Source: Stenotrophomonas maltophilia (GTDB lineage Bacteria; Pseudomonadota; Gammaproteobacteria; Xanthomonadales; Xanthomonadaceae). From it: a DNA stretch of 64,000 nt. Of the stretch, positions 11,701 through 19,405 are shown in pieces. Position 1 is the stretch's first letter. Each line of letters opens with the position of its first letter. The position numbers were made by a program, and so were the translations under genes. The DNA lies in contig NZ_CP154630.1 in NCBI RefSeq assembly GCF_039555535.1, forward strand, positions 124,001-188,000, read 5' to 3'. The notes under the pieces were generated by a model that searched no databases, was not told the origin of the DNA, and saw only the letters and a list, made by a program, of their open reading frames with translations.

Positions 11701-14700
11701 GGCCAGAGCACAGGCCAGGGTGCCGGCAGCGTGGACGCACAGGGGCCGGGCACCGCTGGCGCGGCGCAGGGCGCCAACGGTGGCCATCAGCAGGCGGTCG
11801 CCCAGACCGACGGCGTGCGCGCGGACGCGGCGGGTGCCCAGGGCCCGAGCCAGGCCGGCAACGCCGGGGCGGGTGCTGGCACGGCGCAGGACATCAATGC
11901 CGCCCAGGCCGGGCAGGCCAATGCCAACGGCCCGGCGGCGGTGCGCGCCGGAGAGCATGCCGGCAGTGGTGGCAATGCCGCAGTGGATGGCAAGCAGGCC
12001 ACGACGACAACCGGTGCTGATCCGCGCGTGGTGATCACCACCAGCCCGAATGCCAGTGCACCCACCGCCAGCCTGTTCAATGTGGACGCCAACCGTGGCA
12101 ACCACATCGTGGAAACCGACCCGCGCTTTGCCAGCTATCGCGATTGGCTCAGCTCGGATTACCTGCTGCAGCGCGCAGGCTTCGATCCCTCGCAGACGCA
12201 GAAGCGCCTGGGCGACGGTTTCTACGAGCAGAAGCTGGTGCGCGAGCAGATCGGCGAACTCACCGGCCGCCGCTTCCTTACCGGCCATGCCAGCGACGAG
12301 GACCAGTACCGCGCGCTGCTCGAGGCCGGTGCCACGGTGGCGAGCGAATGGGGCCTGCGCCCCGGCGTAGCGCTCACCGCCGAGCAGATGGCACGCCTGA
12401 CCAGCGACATCGTCTGGCTGGTGGAAAAGGACGTCACCCTGGCCGATGGCTCGGTGGTTCGCGCGTTGGTCCCGCAGGTCTACCTGCGGGTGCTGCCGGG
12501 CGACCTTGGCAACGATGGCGCATTGCTGGCCGGCGCGGAGGTGGACGTCAAACTGCGCGGTGACCTGGTCAACAGCGGCACGATTGCCGGCCGGCAGCTG
12601 GTCAGCATCGATGCCGGCAACATCCGCAACCTGTCCGGCGGCCAGATCAGCGGTGCCCAGGTGGGCCTGTCGGCGCGGCAGGACATCGACATCATCGGCA
12701 GTACCGTCAAGGCTACCGATGCGCTGGCGTTGAAGGCCGGCGGCAACATCACCGTGGCCTCGACCACCACGGAATGGAAGGATCAGGGCGACCGCCTGTC
12801 GCAGCAGAAGACAACGCTGGATCGCGTGGCGGGCCTGTATGTCACCAACCCCGGTGGCGATGGCGTGCTGTCGGTGGTGGCCGGCGGTGACATCGGCCTC
12901 AAGGCTGCAGAGATCCGCAATGCCGGCAGCCACGGCATCACCCAGCTGGTTGCCGGTGGCAACCTGGACCTGGGTGCGCAGACGTTGGGCCAGAGCAGTG
13001 CGCTGAACCACGACAGCCGCAACCACACCAGCAACAGCCAGACCACGCATGCGGTGACGTCGATTGAGGGCGCTGGCGATGTGGTGCTGGCGGCGGGCAA
13101 GGACATCAAACTGGCTGCAACCCGCATCAAGGCCGATGGCGGCATGGCCCTGCAGGCCGGTGGCGATATCAACAGCCAGGCGCTGGTGGACAGCCGCAGC
13201 AGCGACTTCAATGCAGGTGGCAAGCGCAGCTCGCTGCAGATCAGCCAGAGTGATGAGACCGTGCGTGGCAGCCAGTTGCAGGCTGGCGACAATGTAGTGC
13301 TGAGAGCGAACCGCGATATCAACCTGACTGCCACCCAGGTTGCCAGCTCGGATGGCACGCTGAGTGTGGCGGCCGGTCGCGACGTCAACCTGCTTTCGGC
13401 CAACGAAACGCATGACTTCAGCCTGGACAGCTACGACAAGAAAAAGAAAACCCTGTCGAGCACCACCACCACCCGCCACGCCGAGAGCAGCGACAGCTAC
13501 GCCATTGGCACCGGCCTGATGGGCGAGAGCGTGAGCGTCACCGCTGGCCGCGATCTGACCGCCGTAGGCGCGGTGGTTGATGCCACCGGCACAGTGGTCC
13601 TCGGTGCGGGCAACAATGTGCTGATCACTTCTGCGGAAGACCATCACAGCAGTGAGTCCAGCGAGACCAGGAAGAAGTCCGGCTTCACCGGTGGCTTCTC
13701 CAATGGAACCGCTTCGATCGGCTACGGCAGCTCGAAGAACAGCAGCAGTTCTGCCGAGCAGTCGACCACCCAGGTCGGCTCCGCCATCGCCTCGCGCGAA
13801 GGCAGCGTGCTGATCAACGCCGGCAACCAGCTGACGATCGCCGCGTCCGACGTGGCCGCAGGCAAGGACCTGACCCTGGTCGGCAAGGACATCAACCTGA
13901 TTGCCCGCCAGGATACGGTGGATACCCAGGCCAGCCAGTCGAGCAAGTCCAGCGGGTTCTCGGTGGGCGTCACCTACGACCCGGCCAAGGCGTACCGCAC
14001 TGCACGCGACAACGCCACCGAAGGCATGGCCGACAGTGGCACGATGATGGGCCGGATCACGCGTACCGCTGAAGGCGTAGCGGCCGGCGTGTCGGCGGCC
14101 GTGCTGCCGGCGATCACGGCCGGCAGCCAGCGCTCGAACAGCAACCAGAGCCACTCCACCAGTGACGCCCGGGTCAGCAACCTCAATGCTGGCGGCAATC
14201 TCTCGCTGATCGCCAATGGCGGCTCGATCACCAGCCAGGGTGCGCAGATGACGGCCGAGGGCAATGCTGTCCTGCTGGCCACCAAGGACATCGTGTTCGA
14301 TGTCGCGCACAACACCGAGCGCAGTGACAGCGACAGCCGGGGCAAGGGTTGGGGTATCGCCACCAACTCCGCCGGTCTGCCGTTTGGCACCAACAATTCG
14401 CGCAGCGAGGGCGCCGGCCAGAGCGATACCATCACCGGCACACAGCTGTCGGTGGGTGGCGGTGTACGCATGGCCACCACCGAGGGCGATATCAGCCTGA
14501 CCGCCGCCAACATCGCTGCGGAAAAGGACGTCAGCATCCGCGCTGCGGGCGACCTGACGATCCGTAGTGGGCAGGACACGGTCAGCAATGCCAACCGCTC
14601 GGACAGCAAGGCGATCGGCACTGTGCAGATCTCCGATACCGAGAAGTTCTCCGGCTGGCATCGCGAGCAGCATCGCGATGACAGCGCGCAGGTCTCTCAA

Positions 14701-17700
14701 GTGGCCAGCACCATTGGCAGTCTCGGCGGCAACGTCAACCTCACCGCCGGTGGCAAGTACACGCAGAGCGCCAGCAATGTGGTGGCGGCCAAGGACGTGA
14801 ACATCACTGCCGCTGAGATCGAGCTGCTGACCGCTGACGAAAGCGGTCACTACTCGCAGAGCGACAAGGACCTGAAGATCGGCGCCTTCGCGCGGGTGAA
14901 ATCGCCGTTGATCGATCTGCTCAACAACGTCGACGCCGCCCGCAAGTCCGACGACCGCCTGCAGAAGATGCAGGGGCTTGCTGCTGGTGCCAATGCCTAT
15001 CAGGCCGCCAGTGCCATCTCCAGCATGGCCGGCAAGGGCGGAGGCGGGGCACTGATCAGTGCCGAGGCCGGCGTTGGCTTCAAGACCTCCAGCAGCAGTG
15101 CCGACGGCAGCAGCCAGGTCTCGCGTGGCTCTACCATCCAGGGCGGCGGCAACGTCAACCTGACCAGCACCCAGGGCGACATCCACGTGGTGCAGGGCAA
15201 CCTGAGCGCGGGCAACACGCTCAGTCTGGATTCGGCCGGTGACATCCTGCTGGAAGCCGGCAAGGCGCATGTGGCCGACCGTAGCAAGAGCAGCAATGCC
15301 GGCGCCGAAGTCGGCGTGGGCGTTGCGGTGGGTGCGCAGACCGGTGTGTATGTCTACGCCGAAGCGAGTGTGGGCAGCAGCAAGTCCAATGCCGAGAGCA
15401 GCACCTGGCAGAACACCACGCTGACCGGCAAGAACATCTCGATGAAGGCCGAGGGCGATACCACCCTTCGCGGCGCGACCGCCACCGCCGACCGCATCGA
15501 CGTCAAGACGGGGGGCACGCTGACCATCGAATCGCTGCAGGACGTCGCCGAGAGCATGTCCAAGAACAGCCAGGTGGGCGGCCGCGTGCAGGTCTCGTTC
15601 GGCACCGCGTGGAACGCCGACGGCTACGCCAGCGGAGGCAAGGCCAACGGTAGCTATCAGGGCGTTGGCCAGCAGAGCGGCCTGTTTGCCGGCAATGGTG
15701 GTTATCACGTGGATGCTGGCCACGTGAATCTGGTGGGCGGCGCGATCGCCAGCACCAATGCGGGAAACAGCGAGCTGACTGCGGATTCGCTGACGTTTAC
15801 CGACCTGCAGAACCATATGGACTACAAGGCCACGTCGGGCAGCATCAGCGGTGGCTTCGGCAGCAGTGGCAAGGGCCCGACGGACAAGAGTGTGGGAGCG
15901 GTTGAGCAGCTGCAGGGTATCGGCAGCAGCATCAAATCCGGAACGTTCGGCGGCGTGGATGGTGTCGGGTTCGGCGGTGGACTGCCGATGCATGAAAGTG
16001 GCAGCGACAGTTCAAGCACGCGTGCAACACTGACCGAGGGTAATATCACCATCGGCGGCAGGAAGACCACAGCGGCCGAACTTGGTGTCAATACCGATGC
16101 AGCTGCGGCACACCGCGCGCTGGAGGCAATGCCGGATGCCAACAAGATGCTGGCCGATCAGCAGGCGATGGCGAATGCAGCAGGCACGGTACTGGCCACC
16201 AGCAAGCAGATCGCATCGGACATTGGCAGCTACGGGATCAACAAGATCACTGATGCCTACCTGGAAGGGAAGAGCGCCGCAGAGAAGGAGGCGTTTGCCA
16301 ACCTCAGTTCCAAGGACCAGTACGCCGCCCTTGCCGGATTTGACAGCTCCTACCCTGATGCACTGGTCACGCAGCAGAAGTGGGCACCCGACGGTACCTA
16401 CGGCCGTGCGCTCAACGCGGTCTCCACCGCGCTGGTCGGCGGCGTGGCAGGGCAGGCAGGTGGTCAGGTCATCCCGAACACACTCGCGCCCTACGCCGCT
16501 GAGCTGATTGGAAAGACATTCGATCCAAACAAGCAGAGCGCCGTCCCAAGTGAGGCGATGCAGATGCTCTCGCACGCGCTTCTTGGCGCGCTGCTTGCGG
16601 AGGCGAATGGGGGTTCGGCGGGTACCGGAGCCGCTGCTGCAGGAGGTGGTGAACTGGCAGCCAAATTCCTGGGTGACTACTACGCGCGGCAGAATGGCGG
16701 GCAGCTGACTCCGGAGCAGGAACAGCAGATCAAGGCATTGGGCCAGGCGGTCGGCGCGATGGCTGGTGGGATTGGTGGAGACGGAGCCATGGGTGCGGCG
16801 TTGGGAGCCACCATCGCCAAGAACTCCGTCGAGAACAACTACCTGAATCATGCAGAGCGCATGCAGTTCCTGGACGCCATGCTTAGCTGCATGAAGAGCG
16901 GGGAGCGTTGCGGCGAACAGAAGGAGCTGGCAGCGCTGTCGGATGCGCGCAATACGGCACTGATTGCAGCATGTACCGCGGCTGCCGATTCGCCTGCCTG
17001 CCGCGCAGAGCAGTCGAAACTGGGTGACGCCTATTGGTCACTTACCCAGAATGATTCCACCTATCTGCGATGGATCAACGACAATGGCCTTGATCTGGCC
17101 CAGGCGGCACTGACGAAGGGCAATGGTGGCCAGCTCGCCTCCGATCTGCTGACGCATACGTCTTCCCTGGATGCCCGTTACAAGATCACCTGTGCAGCGG
17201 CAGGGCGCTGCGATCCATTCACCGCCGGCATGCTCGCGTTGAATGGGAAGACACAGGAGGCGGCGGCCAACGCGGCACTGAATCTGCTGTTCGACAAGGC
17301 GGGCTCGGGAGCAGGCGTGGTGACCAACGCGGGTGGAATGGTCATGGACATGGCGAAGATGAATGCCATCTACATGTCCATTGAGAGCACCAAGCAGGCC
17401 TTGAACGACTTCCAGCGCATCGGTGAAATTGGCGGCTGGGGTGTCATGAAGGAAAAGGGCGCCGGCGCCTGGTCGTCCATTTCAGGCTACTTCGGGAACG
17501 GCTGGGATGCGGCGACCTACGAGCTGGGCCTGAACCAGAAATGGAACCTGGCCGATGTGGCCGCAAACGGATTCACCAAGGGGGACATTGGGCTGGACGT
17601 CGCATTGGCTGTGATCAGCCTGGGTGATGTCACCGCGATGCGGGCGGCCGCGAAGGCCAGGAAACTGGCGGCGTTGGAGTCAGGCGCCGCTGCAAAGCCG

Positions 17701-18309
17701 GTGGCACCCGATCTGGTCCCCCCGCGACAGCCGGCAGACGTCCCGGCGCCTGTGAACAAGCCGTTGGCACTGCCTTCGCCAGAGTTCAATGTTCCCAACG
17801 GTTACACGCTGGTCAAGAACGCCGATGGCACGGCCAGCGTTACTGGTCCGCGAGGAGGAACCTACACCTCGACCGGGAGATATACGGATGAAGGCAAGCC
17901 GATCTTCAAAGACAATAGTGGGGGTTACGTCACCTTGGATGGTGCGCGTTCATCGGTCCCCGCTCCCGTCGATTTCGAGTCTGCTCCCAAGCATCATATT
18001 TGCACCAATAAATGTCTTGTGGGGGCCAATGGAAAGGTCGCGTGGACCAAAGAGTACATGCGGTTCTTCGAAGGCGCAGGGCTTGATATAAACAAGTCTG
18101 TAGAGAATCTGGTTGCAGTCAAGGGCCATCGTGGGCCGCACCCTGAGGCATACCATCAGTACGTATATGATAATCTTGACAGAGCGACCAGTGGCTTGAA
18201 GCCTGGCACGGCAGCGTACAACTCTGCAGTCACAAGAACGCTGGAGAGGATGAAGGCAGAAGCGGTTATCGTGGGAAGTCAGGTCAACAAGTGGTTGACG
18301 AGGAGTTGA
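2725..18309 (+). CDS. cdiA: Filamentous haemagglutinin / CdiA-type contact-dependent toxin, 5194 aa
   Basis: Giant secreted TpsA exoprotein. The GTG at 2725 is preferred over 2635: it has an AAAGGA box 10 bases upstream and begins with the extended signal peptide start NKVYRLVFNRTLGVMQVASE typical of TPS proteins. Layout by residue: extended signal to about 66 (LSA/QQ); TPS domain about 90-340 with a NPAGI motif; Gly-Thr-Pro linker about 425-478; long FHA-1 beta-helix built from repeated LDNSGG/ASNG units; a cysteine-containing non-repetitive region about 2640-2850 in the place of a receptor-binding domain; a Gly/Ala/Gln-rich spacer about 2955-3100; FHA-2 repeats; a pretoxin region ending in VENN (16828-16839); and a C-terminal toxin with an AHH-type nuclease motif. 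Base composition falls in the last ~500 bases, which fits an exchangeable toxin tip. The immunity gene follows one base after the stop. Confidence 0.93.
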   Translation: MNKVYRLVFNRTLGVMQVASELVNAAHGGVDHRGGNTVGTLRPISFALWLVLGWVGLVQPLSAQQAPADPGRIAADPGAPANQRPTVITSANGTPQVNITTPSAGGVSRNTYQQFDVGQQGVILNNSRGDVQTQLGGWVQGNPWLATGTARVILNEVNSSNPSHLNGYVEVAGARAQVVIANPAGIQVNGAGFLNASRVTLTTGTPIVTNGVLDGYRVEGGSIGVGGAGLDTSRADYTDIITRSLQVNAGIWANQLQASLGSNVVSADHSSVQAQKPASAAPVFALDVGALGGMYANRIWLVGNEHGVGVRNAGKIGAQAGELVVTADGRLENVGAMHAQQDTRIDASGGIANAGTLSAERELRVQTPVDVDNSGGTLNARRIEVNADALRNRGGSIEQLGTQALQLQAADVSNLQGRIGNVASVSPGTGTGTPPGTGTPGTGTPGTGNPGTGAPGTGTPGTGSPGTGTPPVTPLPPLATGMLNIAGTLSNDGGRIEASGDLQLSARNSLDNSDGTLGASTLQVQGQALRNMRGTLQVQGQALRNMRGTLQVQGAASAQVQQLDNSAGRMTFARGFELKAQSAINRGGSLAHGGSAATTWTIGQLDNGEGSISSNATRLGLDIGTLVNTKGNINHAGSEGLLLRAEVLEGVQGSIATAGAADLLLGRADHRGAQLVARQLELTARDFDNRGGRVLSTGQQASTLSVRNHLDNSDGGLLASNADLQIDAASFGNAAGTVQQAGTGNLRITTANLQGQGGTVLSNGTLQLHGDTLNLRNGTTAAQRIDVRAGDLTTAGGTLTSTGSDALRLQVARTLDNSGGTVGANGALDINGGTVINDGGKLIAAGTGTSRIHASQRLQNQRGLLSGNGDLDITADGLLNEGGSIDHAGTGTLKINATSVQGTGGSIASNGQLQLSGQQLDLQKGSTRARDVKIDAAGLDISGGSLLSLGENAMQLQVQGLLRNDGGSISANGAQQIHAGALSNRGGALNSAGTAASQIRVDGTLDNSGGSIASNAGNLQLQSGALMNAGGTLSHAGTAGLVIDTGRLDGAKGQIATAGALQLNAAEVDHQGASLTATQLDITAAGWNNRGGRIVATGTGSNTLRVQGTLDNGNGGTLASNGNLDIHARTFGNAGGTVQQAGSGSLAITTQDLTGAGGTLLSNGSLDLQGDSLDLREGTTTAQRISIDGDSVITAGGQLSALGAQPLQLQARSLLDNTGGTLGSNGAIDVRAGRFVNDHGKLIAAGEAASAIRAAQLENRSGSISANGNLHIEAETLSGQGGSIGTARALDLQGGSLDLRGGTVAAEQLDIVAGSLDNSAGALRATGSGTLAMQISGRLANDAGTIASNGAQNIQAGELSNRGGTLSSAGSASTELHVDGLFDNSNGVLASNGAALKIDAGSMANVKGTLSHAGSQGLLLRTGQLDGQGGTIASAGAITLQAGSVDHRGATLQAERIALDAQSFDNRAGKVMATGAEGSRIDVVGSLDNGGGGLLASNGDLGIQAAVFGNAGGTVQHAGEGVLSINAGTLNGTGGTLVSNGSLLLKGTTTDLRAGVTSAKRIEVDTGTLITAGGTLTATGGDMLRLSARERIDNSGGTVSSNGGLDLRSAVLVNAGGTLQSAGTAASQLSIGQDLNNRGGRILANGGLGITSGSIDNQGGTLHSAARLVAKADGLLDNSNKGVIASGAGMQLAAASLDNRTGSIEQAGDSLLQIDADTLQGHAGRIVSNGELQLKGETIDLSAGTTAAQQVSIEAGQLDNTAGTLNATGNQAMSLQVRGALGNDGGTIAANGAQQISAGSLSNAGGTLSSAGTSDSRITVTGRFNNGGGTLASNAGNLRVDAGQLVNAAGSIVHAGKGVLTLQATQLDGAGGSIATAGGLQLDAVTVDHRGATLTADHFALNADRFDNQNGKLLATGTQASTVQATTSLDNGGNGLIASNGDLTLTSAVFGNAGGTVQQAGTGMLAINTHTLNGQGGKLLSNGALQLTGETTDLRDGTLSATRIAVDTGTLLNAGGSIIASGSDALKVSARDRLDNSGGTLAGNGTLDLRSAQLLNNRGTIQAAGGGISTLAITHALENRGGRILTTGDATLTAGAFDNRGGIVHSDGSSALTVRVDGLLDNSDKGTLSAGGALLAEAQSINNDSGTVAAGQDMQLTSADALRNQGGLVQAGKHLQVSASGLNNNSGRIIANDLQLDTRGQALDNRSGIIASLSGNAELRSGALDNTGGLLQSAAALSINTAGQRLINAGSNGNGIVSSGTLQIRSGDLDNRGGAVSAKAGADVQAINIDNSGGGSLVSAADLLLRAQQLANTGGSVTAGGNADISLQGALLNSGGLVAATGRLDLQAGHVDNRNTLSPGNGPALGLQGKTLQVTTSNLDNQNGQVIADNLVLQVNQRLDNSDGLVSAALGSDVRADTLVNSGGTLVAGRQQTLRTREIIGDGRLMSQGDMTLELGQSHTNRGEMVANGTLSLSIQGNLDNTGKLAGANVNINAGNITNASTGEISSIGLTRLAAGGALVNYGLLDGNVTHITAATVDNIGSGRIYGDRVAIQASSLNNLAANIGGVDRAGTIAARQRLDLGVGTLTNSGKSLIFSDGDAAIGGALNGLGAVGSAQKVDNIGSTIEVSGNLDLSALAVNNIRENVVVEKVTTVHAPVRLEQPGWFKNANNNNRDFRATSNYQPYEIYYLNPADILEDTPYVTPDGQQIRKAVIRLSSNTSAYAFARGGVHGARASRERLSVQDGTVTIYYVSRADNRNNPDQLGAGAEDPFRDLSTRGPGSPPIEYVTDTLRYNNAYGTCTTTCVQIITYPDYDNPDATLINMQRHPQETSGNEKTRIATRTTVEDVVVSAGNNAVINAGGSMRISTDRLENRFANIAAGRDLAIVGLNRDQSEVINAAEQLTRTSTFDNQSITYGGSSSRWKAAPITEKTGALGSSITAGGKLTIDVGNLRNDNNGGSNPNAGGGKGTAQLDTNGRGAGAVGPGAGSVQGPGQSTGQGAGSVDAQGPGTAGAAQGANGGHQQAVAQTDGVRADAAGAQGPSQAGNAGAGAGTAQDINAAQAGQANANGPAAVRAGEHAGSGGNAAVDGKQATTTTGADPRVVITTSPNASAPTASLFNVDANRGNHIVETDPRFASYRDWLSSDYLLQRAGFDPSQTQKRLGDGFYEQKLVREQIGELTGRRFLTGHASDEDQYRALLEAGATVASEWGLRPGVALTAEQMARLTSDIVWLVEKDVTLADGSVVRALVPQVYLRVLPGDLGNDGALLAGAEVDVKLRGDLVNSGTIAGRQLVSIDAGNIRNLSGGQISGAQVGLSARQDIDIIGSTVKATDALALKAGGNITVASTTTEWKDQGDRLSQQKTTLDRVAGLYVTNPGGDGVLSVVAGGDIGLKAAEIRNAGSHGITQLVAGGNLDLGAQTLGQSSALNHDSRNHTSNSQTTHAVTSIEGAGDVVLAAGKDIKLAATRIKADGGMALQAGGDINSQALVDSRSSDFNAGGKRSSLQISQSDETVRGSQLQAGDNVVLRANRDINLTATQVASSDGTLSVAAGRDVNLLSANETHDFSLDSYDKKKKTLSSTTTTRHAESSDSYAIGTGLMGESVSVTAGRDLTAVGAVVDATGTVVLGAGNNVLITSAEDHHSSESSETRKKSGFTGGFSNGTASIGYGSSKNSSSSAEQSTTQVGSAIASREGSVLINAGNQLTIAASDVAAGKDLTLVGKDINLIARQDTVDTQASQSSKSSGFSVGVTYDPAKAYRTARDNATEGMADSGTMMGRITRTAEGVAAGVSAAVLPAITAGSQRSNSNQSHSTSDARVSNLNAGGNLSLIANGGSITSQGAQMTAEGNAVLLATKDIVFDVAHNTERSDSDSRGKGWGIATNSAGLPFGTNNSRSEGAGQSDTITGTQLSVGGGVRMATTEGDISLTAANIAAEKDVSIRAAGDLTIRSGQDTVSNANRSDSKAIGTVQISDTEKFSGWHREQHRDDSAQVSQVASTIGSLGGNVNLTAGGKYTQSASNVVAAKDVNITAAEIELLTADESGHYSQSDKDLKIGAFARVKSPLIDLLNNVDAARKSDDRLQKMQGLAAGANAYQAASAISSMAGKGGGGALISAEAGVGFKTSSSSADGSSQVSRGSTIQGGGNVNLTSTQGDIHVVQGNLSAGNTLSLDSAGDILLEAGKAHVADRSKSSNAGAEVGVGVAVGAQTGVYVYAEASVGSSKSNAESSTWQNTTLTGKNISMKAEGDTTLRGATATADRIDVKTGGTLTIESLQDVAESMSKNSQVGGRVQVSFGTAWNADGYASGGKANGSYQGVGQQSGLFAGNGGYHVDAGHVNLVGGAIASTNAGNSELTADSLTFTDLQNHMDYKATSGSISGGFGSSGKGPTDKSVGAVEQLQGIGSSIKSGTFGGVDGVGFGGGLPMHESGSDSSSTRATLTEGNITIGGRKTTAAELGVNTDAAAAHRALEAMPDANKMLADQQAMANAAGTVLATSKQIASDIGSYGINKITDAYLEGKSAAEKEAFANLSSKDQYAALAGFDSSYPDALVTQQKWAPDGTYGRALNAVSTALVGGVAGQAGGQVIPNTLAPYAAELIGKTFDPNKQSAVPSEAMQMLSHALLGALLAEANGGSAGTGAAAAGGGELAAKFLGDYYARQNGGQLTPEQEQQIKALGQAVGAMAGGIGGDGAMGAALGATIAKNSVENNYLNHAERMQFLDAMLSCMKSGERCGEQKELAALSDARNTALIAACTAAADSPACRAEQSKLGDAYWSLTQNDSTYLRWINDNGLDLAQAALTKGNGGQLASDLLTHTSSLDARYKITCAAAGRCDPFTAGMLALNGKTQEAAANAALNLLFDKAGSGAGVVTNAGGMVMDMAKMNAIYMSIESTKQALNDFQRIGEIGGWGVMKEKGAGAWSSISGYFGNGWDAATYELGLNQKWNLADVAANGFTKGDIGLDVALAVISLGDVTAMRAAAKARKLAALESGAAAKPVAPDLVPPRQPADVPAPVNKPLALPSPEFNVPNGYTLVKNADGTASVTGPRGGTYTSTGRYTDEGKPIFKDNSGGYVTLDGARSSVPAPVDFESAPKHHICTNKCLVGANGKVAWTKEYMRFFEGAGLDINKSVENLVAVKGHRGPHPEAYHQYVYDNLDRATSGLKPGTAAYNSAVTRTLERMKAEAVIVGSQVNKWLTRS
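4001..4158 (+). repeat. Gly-Thr-Pro tandem repeat within cdiA
   Basis: About ten short units of the form PGTGT/PGTGNPGTGA are encoded by GGTACCGGCACC-like hexamer/nonamer repeats, ending in VTPLPPL. It is a flexible linker between the N-terminal secretion region and the beta-helix. Simple repeats of this kind change length easily by slippage in steps of three bases, so length polymorphism between strains is likely (inference). Confidence 0.85.
4285..4386 (+). repeat. 42-bp in-frame tandem duplication in cdiA
   Basis: The 14-residue unit TLQVQGQALRNMRG is present twice in a row (4285-4326 and 4327-4368), followed by the first six codons of a third unit (4369-4386). The two DNA copies differ at only a few bases (GTACAG versus GTCCAG). 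The conservation at DNA level shows a recent duplication, unlike the diverged FHA repeats around it. Confidence 0.9.
16828..18306 (+). other. CdiA C-terminal toxin module (VENN boundary plus AHH nuclease)
   Basis: Sub-region of cdiA, not a separate gene. VENN (16828-16839) marks the usual boundary after which CdiA-CT sequences vary. The following ~370 residues are Ala-rich with paired cysteines (SCMKSGERCGEQ, ACTAAADSPACRAE) and may help entry into the target cell. The last ~110 residues carry the motif KHHICTNK (HH codons at 17992-17997), then GLDINKSVENLV, then GPHPEAYHQYVYDNL. This is the layout of AHH/HNH-type nucleases of the Endonuclease VII fold found at polymorphic toxin tips. Nuclease activity is inferred from the motif only. 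Confidence 0.75.
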
Positions 18310-18310
18310 G

Positions 18311-18889
18311 TTGAAATACTTTCGCATCAGGCCCGACATGAGCATTGCAGAGCGATGGACTCTAGGGAATATCAATCATGTGGATAACTGGCTCTTCATA
18401 GATCCTCCCGTCAACTTCATGGAACCTGGGACCTACAGCCTTGATCTCGTGAATTGTGGGGTTGAGGTCGATTACTCTCTTGCCGGGTATGCAAGTGTTC
18501 CAGTGGTAAGTGCGAGATTTCGAGATGCGCTTGTTGGCTTGCCTGAGTTCGATGAGCCCTATATGAATGTCGTTGTCGAACCATTGATCATCGAGGGTCA
18601 GGATGTTCGTGGCGAGTACTCTGTATTGATCGTGGAGACGCGCGTTGACTGCGTAGACGAAGGTCGTTCCGATTTCATGAAGTTTGAAGAGGATGATCCG
18701 GTCAGACCGGATCTCGCGGGTCAGTACAGGGCGTTCACGAAACTCATTGTCGATCGAGAGAGGATCGGCGCGAGGCATATTTTCCGAATCGAGAAATTCA
18801 TGGGCGCGTTGATCGTGAGTGAAGAGGTGAGGCGTCGCCTGGATGAGGCTGGGGTGGTTGGTGCGGTCTACGATCCTGTTACTGAATGA
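18311..18889 (+). CDS. cdiI: CDI immunity protein, Imm11-like (DUF1629)
   Basis: Cytosolic 192-residue protein expected to bind and neutralise the AHH toxin tip of the neighbouring CdiA. The TTG start at 18311 sits one base after the cdiA stop and five bases after an AGGAG box within the end of cdiA, so translation is probably coupled. The start MKYFRIRPDM and the end FRIEKFMGALIVSEEVRRRL...GVVGAVYDPV match the remembered pattern of the imm11 family, in which a beta-rich body ends in a 'vSeelkd.l.eag.tG..f.pv' segment. No signal peptide or membrane helix is visible. Composition is lower in GC than the chromosome around it. Pairing with AHH/HNH toxins is known for this family; specificity here is inferred from position. 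Confidence 0.75.
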   Translation: MKYFRIRPDMSIAERWTLGNINHVDNWLFIDPPVNFMEPGTYSLDLVNCGVEVDYSLAGYASVPVVSARFRDALVGLPEFDEPYMNVVVEPLIIEGQDVRGEYSVLIVETRVDCVDEGRSDFMKFEEDDPVRPDLAGQYRAFTKLIVDRERIGARHIFRIEKFMGALIVSEEVRRRLDEAGVVGAVYDPVTE

Positions 18890-18943
18890 GTAATCAATCA
18901 GTACATGGAAAGTTGACAAAATGCGTGGCGCTACCGACCTGTT

Positions 18944-19117
18944 ATGGGTATGTATCTATCCATCTGGTCGGCGTGCTTGGTCGCAGGGGCGATTGTCTTC
19001 CTCGATTCTGAGTTCCGAATCAGCTCCCTTCACTTCCTGCTGGATATCCGCTCAGGGCCAAGGGGGGGCAGCGGTGCTTCGGGTGATCGGCGTCCGGCAA
19101 GTGCAGACTCCATATGA
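18944..19117 (+). CDS. Small membrane-anchored ORF, probable remnant
   Basis: A 57-residue frame starting MGMYLSIWSACLVAGAIVFLD has one N-terminal hydrophobic helix and then a Gly/Arg/Ser-rich tail. There is no clear ribosome binding site. Its 3' part contains TCAGGGCCAAGGGG, which recurs upstream of the intact amidase at about 22607, so the end of the frame may be a recombination junction and the ORF a truncated immunity gene. Weak call. Confidence 0.25.
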   Translation: MGMYLSIWSACLVAGAIVFLDSEFRISSLHFLLDIRSGPRGGSGASGDRRPASADSI

Positions 19118-19151
19118 ATGAAACAGGTTCAATCAGCTCGGCAGTAGCGAT

Positions 19152-19405
19152 ATGAGCAATGTGGGCAAGATGACGAAGTGGTCGATCGCGCTTCTGTCAA
19201 TCGCCAGTGTACTGGCTACGATTTGTCCATGATCAGTCCCCGCCTCCCTGTTTCCGCACCGCTGGCACTGGCCCTTGCGGCCTGCGCGGCTAGCGCGCCG
19301 GTGCAGCACACCCCGTTCGTCACCTGGGTGTGGTCGCCGAACCAGAACGCGCACACGCCGGATGGAATGGATGATGTGATTTCTGTGAGGACGAGGAATC
19401 AGTGA
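19152..19405 (+). pseudogene. Partial 5' copy of the downstream amidase gene
   Basis: From the ATG at 19229 to about 19361, 44 codons match the start of the intact amidase at 22680: both read MISPRL.VSA.LALAL.AC, then APVQH, TWV, and SPNQNA.TP. After that the sequence departs into unrelated codons and stops at 19403-19405, so only the lipoprotein signal and the first mature residues remain. Directly upstream (19152-19228) is another signal-peptide-like start (MSNVGKMTKWSIALLSIA) that runs into the duplicated segment and stops. I read this as a scar of homologous recombination at the amidase 5' end when toxin/immunity cassettes were inserted. Confidence 0.75.

Noticed and set aside
10927-15993. 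A 1688-codon minus-strand open frame inside cdiA
   Set aside because: Same reason: antisense shadow of a repetitive GC-rich gene, no recognisable domain or signal.
18921-19121. Plus-strand frame starting ATGCGTGGCGCTACC
   Set aside because: Low-complexity Ser/Arg product without ribosome site; a different frame (18944-19117) has a more protein-like sequence, and both may be debris.
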